Of a stretch of 7,808 nucleotides of DNA, positions 6,055 through 7,808 are shown one piece after another. A program made the translations under genes and the position numbers. The stretch comes from Acidobacteriota bacterium. GTDB taxonomy: Bacteria > Acidobacteriota > Terriglobia > Terriglobales > Acidobacteriaceae. The stretch spans positions 1 through 7,808 of the forward strand of contig JAKBAG010000146.1 of NCBI GenBank assembly GCA_021809235.1. Reading direction: 5' to 3'. Numbering within the stretch: position 1 is the stretch's first letter; each line of letters opens with the position of its first letter. Below the pieces are notes generated by a model. That model ran no database searches. It was not told the origin of the DNA and saw only the letters and a program-made list of their open reading frames with translations.

Positions 6055-7808
6055 CTACTGGTTGATCGTCAGTGTGAAGTTGACGTAGTGCGTCTGGTTA
6101 CTTTGTGTCCCTACACCGGTAATTTCAATCGTGTAGGTCCCCGGAGCCGCTGTCTTCTGGGAGAAGCCGCCACAGCCGGACAGTGCCAGACTGGCCGCTC
6201 CTGCTGCACACACCAGCAGCAGAACCATCCATTTCTGGGCACGCCGGCGGAAGCGTAACAGCATCCATCCGAAGAGTCCAGCCAGAGGCAGCCACCAGCC
6301 GGCAGCCATCGGAGCTGTTGGCGAGCTGCCGCTGACCGCCGCCACTGTCGTGCCGCCGCTCAGCGGATTATTGGTGTCAATCGTCAGCTGTGTGCTTACT
6401 GCGCCGCCCGCCGCCAGCACCAGGCTGTTGCTGGCAAAGTGGCAGTTCACCGCTGCAGGCAGATTTGCGCAGCCCAGCGTCACCGTGTCCGCAGCCTTGT
6501 TAACGGATGCCAGATTCACCGTGATCGTTCCATTCTGCCCCGTGGTCAGCGTCAGCGACGGCGGATTGGTGGAAAGGCTGAAGGTGGCAGGCGCTGTGGA
6601 CAGCGAAGTAGGCTGCGAGGACGATGGACTGTGCAGCGCATCCCCGCTGTATTGCGCCACGATGGCGTAGGTCCCTGTGGGCAGGTTAGGCACCAGCGAT
6701 GCCACCCCCGTTGCGTCCAGCGCGCTGCCGCCAATTACGCTGCTGCCGTTCAGGAACTGTACGGTTCCGGTGGGCGTGGGGCCGCTGGTTCCTACTACGG
6801 TTGCCACCAGAATGCTCTGCTGGGAGTTGGTTCCCGCCGTTGTTGTCCCCAGCGCAGTTGCGGTGGGAATCGGTTGGATCACCTCGCTTGCTGCGGCAGA
6901 GGTGCTGCCTGCATCATTGCTGTCTCCCGCATAGGTTGCTGTCACGGTATGGGTACCCACACCCAGCGTCGCCAGGGTTACGGTGGCGGTTCCCGTTGCA
7001 TCCAGTGTGGCCGTCGTGGCTGTCTTTCCATCCACGGCCAGCGTCACCGGGCCGCTGGGAATGCCGCCATTGCCGGTGACCTTTACCGTGAAGACCACAG
7101 GGGACAGCACCAGAGCCGGATTGGGGGCAACCGACAGTGCCGTCTGCGTAGTTGCCAGATTCACCGTCAGCGGCAGCGCTGCGGATGCGCTGGGACCGTC
7201 ATTCGCCGTGCCCGGCGCATACGTAGCCGTGATGGAGTGCGTACCCACGGACAGATTCGCCGTCAGCGCCGCTGTCCCGGAGCCATTCAACACGGCCGTA
7301 CCCAGCGGCGTTGCGCCGTCGGCAAAGCTGACGTTGCCGGTGGGAATCGTGTTGCCCTGCAGCGTCTTCACCGTTGCCGAAAGCGCCACGCCGCGGCCGC
7401 CGATGCCGGGGTTCGGGTTGGCATTCACCACGGTCGCCGTCTGCACCGCCGCTACCGTCAGCACGGTGCTGCCTGTGCTAGCTCCACTGCCTGCTCCTCC
7501 GGAATAGCTGGCCGTAATCGTGTGCTGCCCGGCAGCCAGGGCGGAGGTCGTGAAGGATGCCGTTGTGGGTGATCCGCTCAGTTGAGCGCTGCCAATCTGC
7601 TGATTGCCGTCCAGGAACTCAACCGTTCCTGTCGGAGTCACGGTGCCGCTCGGCGTCACGGTGGCCGTAAACGTCACGGCGGTTCCATAGCTCGAGGGGT
7701 TGGGCGTGGCGATCACCGCAGTCGTCGTTGGCGCATCGATACCCTGCGTCACTGCATTGGAGTTGCTGGCCAGTACATACTTGGCCGTATCTCCGCCATA
7801 GACTGCGG
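6055..7808 (-). CDS. Large Ig-like tandem-repeat envelope protein, N-terminus outside window
   Basis: The open frame continues to the window edge without a stop. The visible piece is 583 residues plus a partial codon. The in-frame GTG at 7752 lies inside a domain and is not the start. From the edge: the tail of one Ig-like domain (AVYGGDTAKYVLASNSNAVT), four full domains of about 95 residues of the bacterial Ig-like type 3 (Big_3/Ig_3-like) class, and a further beta domain with LGCANLPAAVNCHF (about 6367-6585). The repeats share the pattern P-x-G-x-V-x-F-x-D/N-G, then G-T-H-x-I-T-A-x-Y. The C-terminus has two hydrophobic segments around RFRRRAQK, a lipobox LSGC, and a last 38 residues rich in Thr and beta-formers (GTYTIEITG, ending FTLTINQ). 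Such proteins usually act at the cell surface as adhesins or stalks for other domains. The missing N-terminus would show whether an enzyme or carbohydrate-binding part is present. Confidence 0.88.
   Translation of the reverse strand, partial: AVYGGDTAKYVLASNSNAVTQGIDAPTTTAVIATPNPSSYGTAVTFTATVTPSGTVTPTGTVEFLDGNQQIGSAQLSGSPTTASFTTSALAAGQHTITASYSGGAGSGASTGSTVLTVAAVQTATVVNANPNPGIGGRGVALSATVKTLQGNTIPTGNVSFADGATPLGTAVLNGSGTAALTANLSVGTHSITATYAPGTANDGPSASAALPLTVNLATTQTALSVAPNPALVLSPVVFTVKVTGNGGIPSGPVTLAVDGKTATTATLDATGTATVTLATLGVGTHTVTATYAGDSNDAGSTSAAASEVIQPIPTATALGTTTAGTNSQQSILVATVVGTSGPTPTGTVQFLNGSSVIGGSALDATGVASLVPNLPTGTYAIVAQYSGDALHSPSSSQPTSLSTAPATFSLSTNPPSLTLTTGQNGTITVNLASVNKAADTVTLGCANLPAAVNCHFASNSLVLAAGGAVSTQLTIDTNNPLSGGTTVAAVSGSSPTAPMAAGWWLPLAGLFGWMLLRFRRRAQKWMVLLLVCAAGAASLALSGCGGFSQKTAAPGTYTIEITGVGTQSNQTHYVNFTLTINQ
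6058..6303 (-). other. C-terminal membrane hairpin with internal lipobox in the Ig-like protein
   Basis: The protein segment reads as hydrophobic helix 1 (AGWWLPLAGLFGWMLL, 6256-6303), a basic loop RFRRRAQK (6232-6255), helix 2 (WMVLLLVCAAGAASLALSG, 6175-6231), Cys at 6172-6174 followed by GG, and a 38-residue beta-rich end. Basic loop, hydrophobic helix and L-S-G-C together have the layout of a lipoprotein signal peptide, but placed near the C-terminus. By the positive-inside rule the loop is cytoplasmic and both the Ig domains and the end piece face the periplasm. Processing by lipoprotein signal peptidase is possible but unproven. Confidence 0.6.
6586..7808 (-). repeat. Tandem Ig-like domain repeats (four complete, one partial)
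   Basis: Protein-level repeats within the large envelope protein. Units lie at 7444-7728, 7153-7443, 6868-7152 and 6586-6867, with the tail of a fifth at 7729-7808. Each opens with a T-rich strand (TTTAVIATPNP, QTATVVNANPNP, TTQTALSVAPNP, PTATALGTTTAG) and has PTGTV or a variant in the middle. Each closes with a TATYAGDSN-like strand. The units are clearly related but differ at many residues, so this is an old expansion and not a recent perfect DNA duplication. Confidence 0.85.

Noticed and set aside
6439..7572. 377-codon plus-strand open frame rich in Arg, Cys and Gly
   Set aside because: It is antisense to the Ig-like repeats and its composition is that of a shadow frame. The minus-strand frame has clear repeated domains.

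Overview
The window looks like part of an Acidobacteriota chromosome, probably Terriglobales/Acidobacteriaceae (Granulicella, Terriglobus, Edaphobacter type). This is inferred from the GC-rich coding style, the long protein of Ig-like repeats with a double-hydrophobic, Cys-containing tail, the LacI subtype, and the small outer-membrane barrel. No marker gene is present, so the assignment is provisional. Seven protein genes were found, two of them cut by the window edges. No RNA gene, insertion sequence, CRISPR array or origin was seen.

Left part (1-5494): an apparent carbohydrate-use region. A minus-strand MFS transporter of the anion:cation symporter type (2-778, 3' part outside) is divergent from a secreted lipoprotein laminarinase-like GH16 enzyme (952-2109). 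Then, on the plus strand, come a LacI-family regulator (2263-3324), an MFS sugar transporter of FucP-like type only 6 nt behind it (3331-4485), and a sugar-nucleotide pyrophosphorylase-like nucleotidyltransferase (4592-5494). Two CG-centred dyads that look like LacI-family operators lie in the intergenic DNA. One (894-907) sits between the divergent transporter and GH16. The other (4505-4518) overlaps a good -10 hexamer in front of the nucleotidyltransferase. A reasonable model is that the GH16 enzyme cuts a beta-glucan outside the cell, a transporter imports sugars, and the LacI protein senses a product and controls the set. No glucosidase or sugar kinase is in view, so the pathway is incomplete here.

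Right part (5508-7808): a minus-strand pair converging on the nucleotidyltransferase with only 13 nt between the stop codons. The upstream gene encodes a large surface or envelope protein of tandem Ig-like domains, with its N-terminus outside the window. It ends in an unusual tail of two hydrophobic segments around an Arg-rich loop, a perfect lipobox, and a short beta-rich piece. The downstream gene, 13 nt later, encodes a small secreted outer-membrane beta-barrel. The two are probably co-transcribed.

All non-coding gaps are short: 779-951, 2110-2262, 4486-4591, 5495-5507 and 6042-6054. No clearly novel system is evident. The most noteworthy points are the two operator-like sites and the internal lipobox tail of the Ig-like protein.
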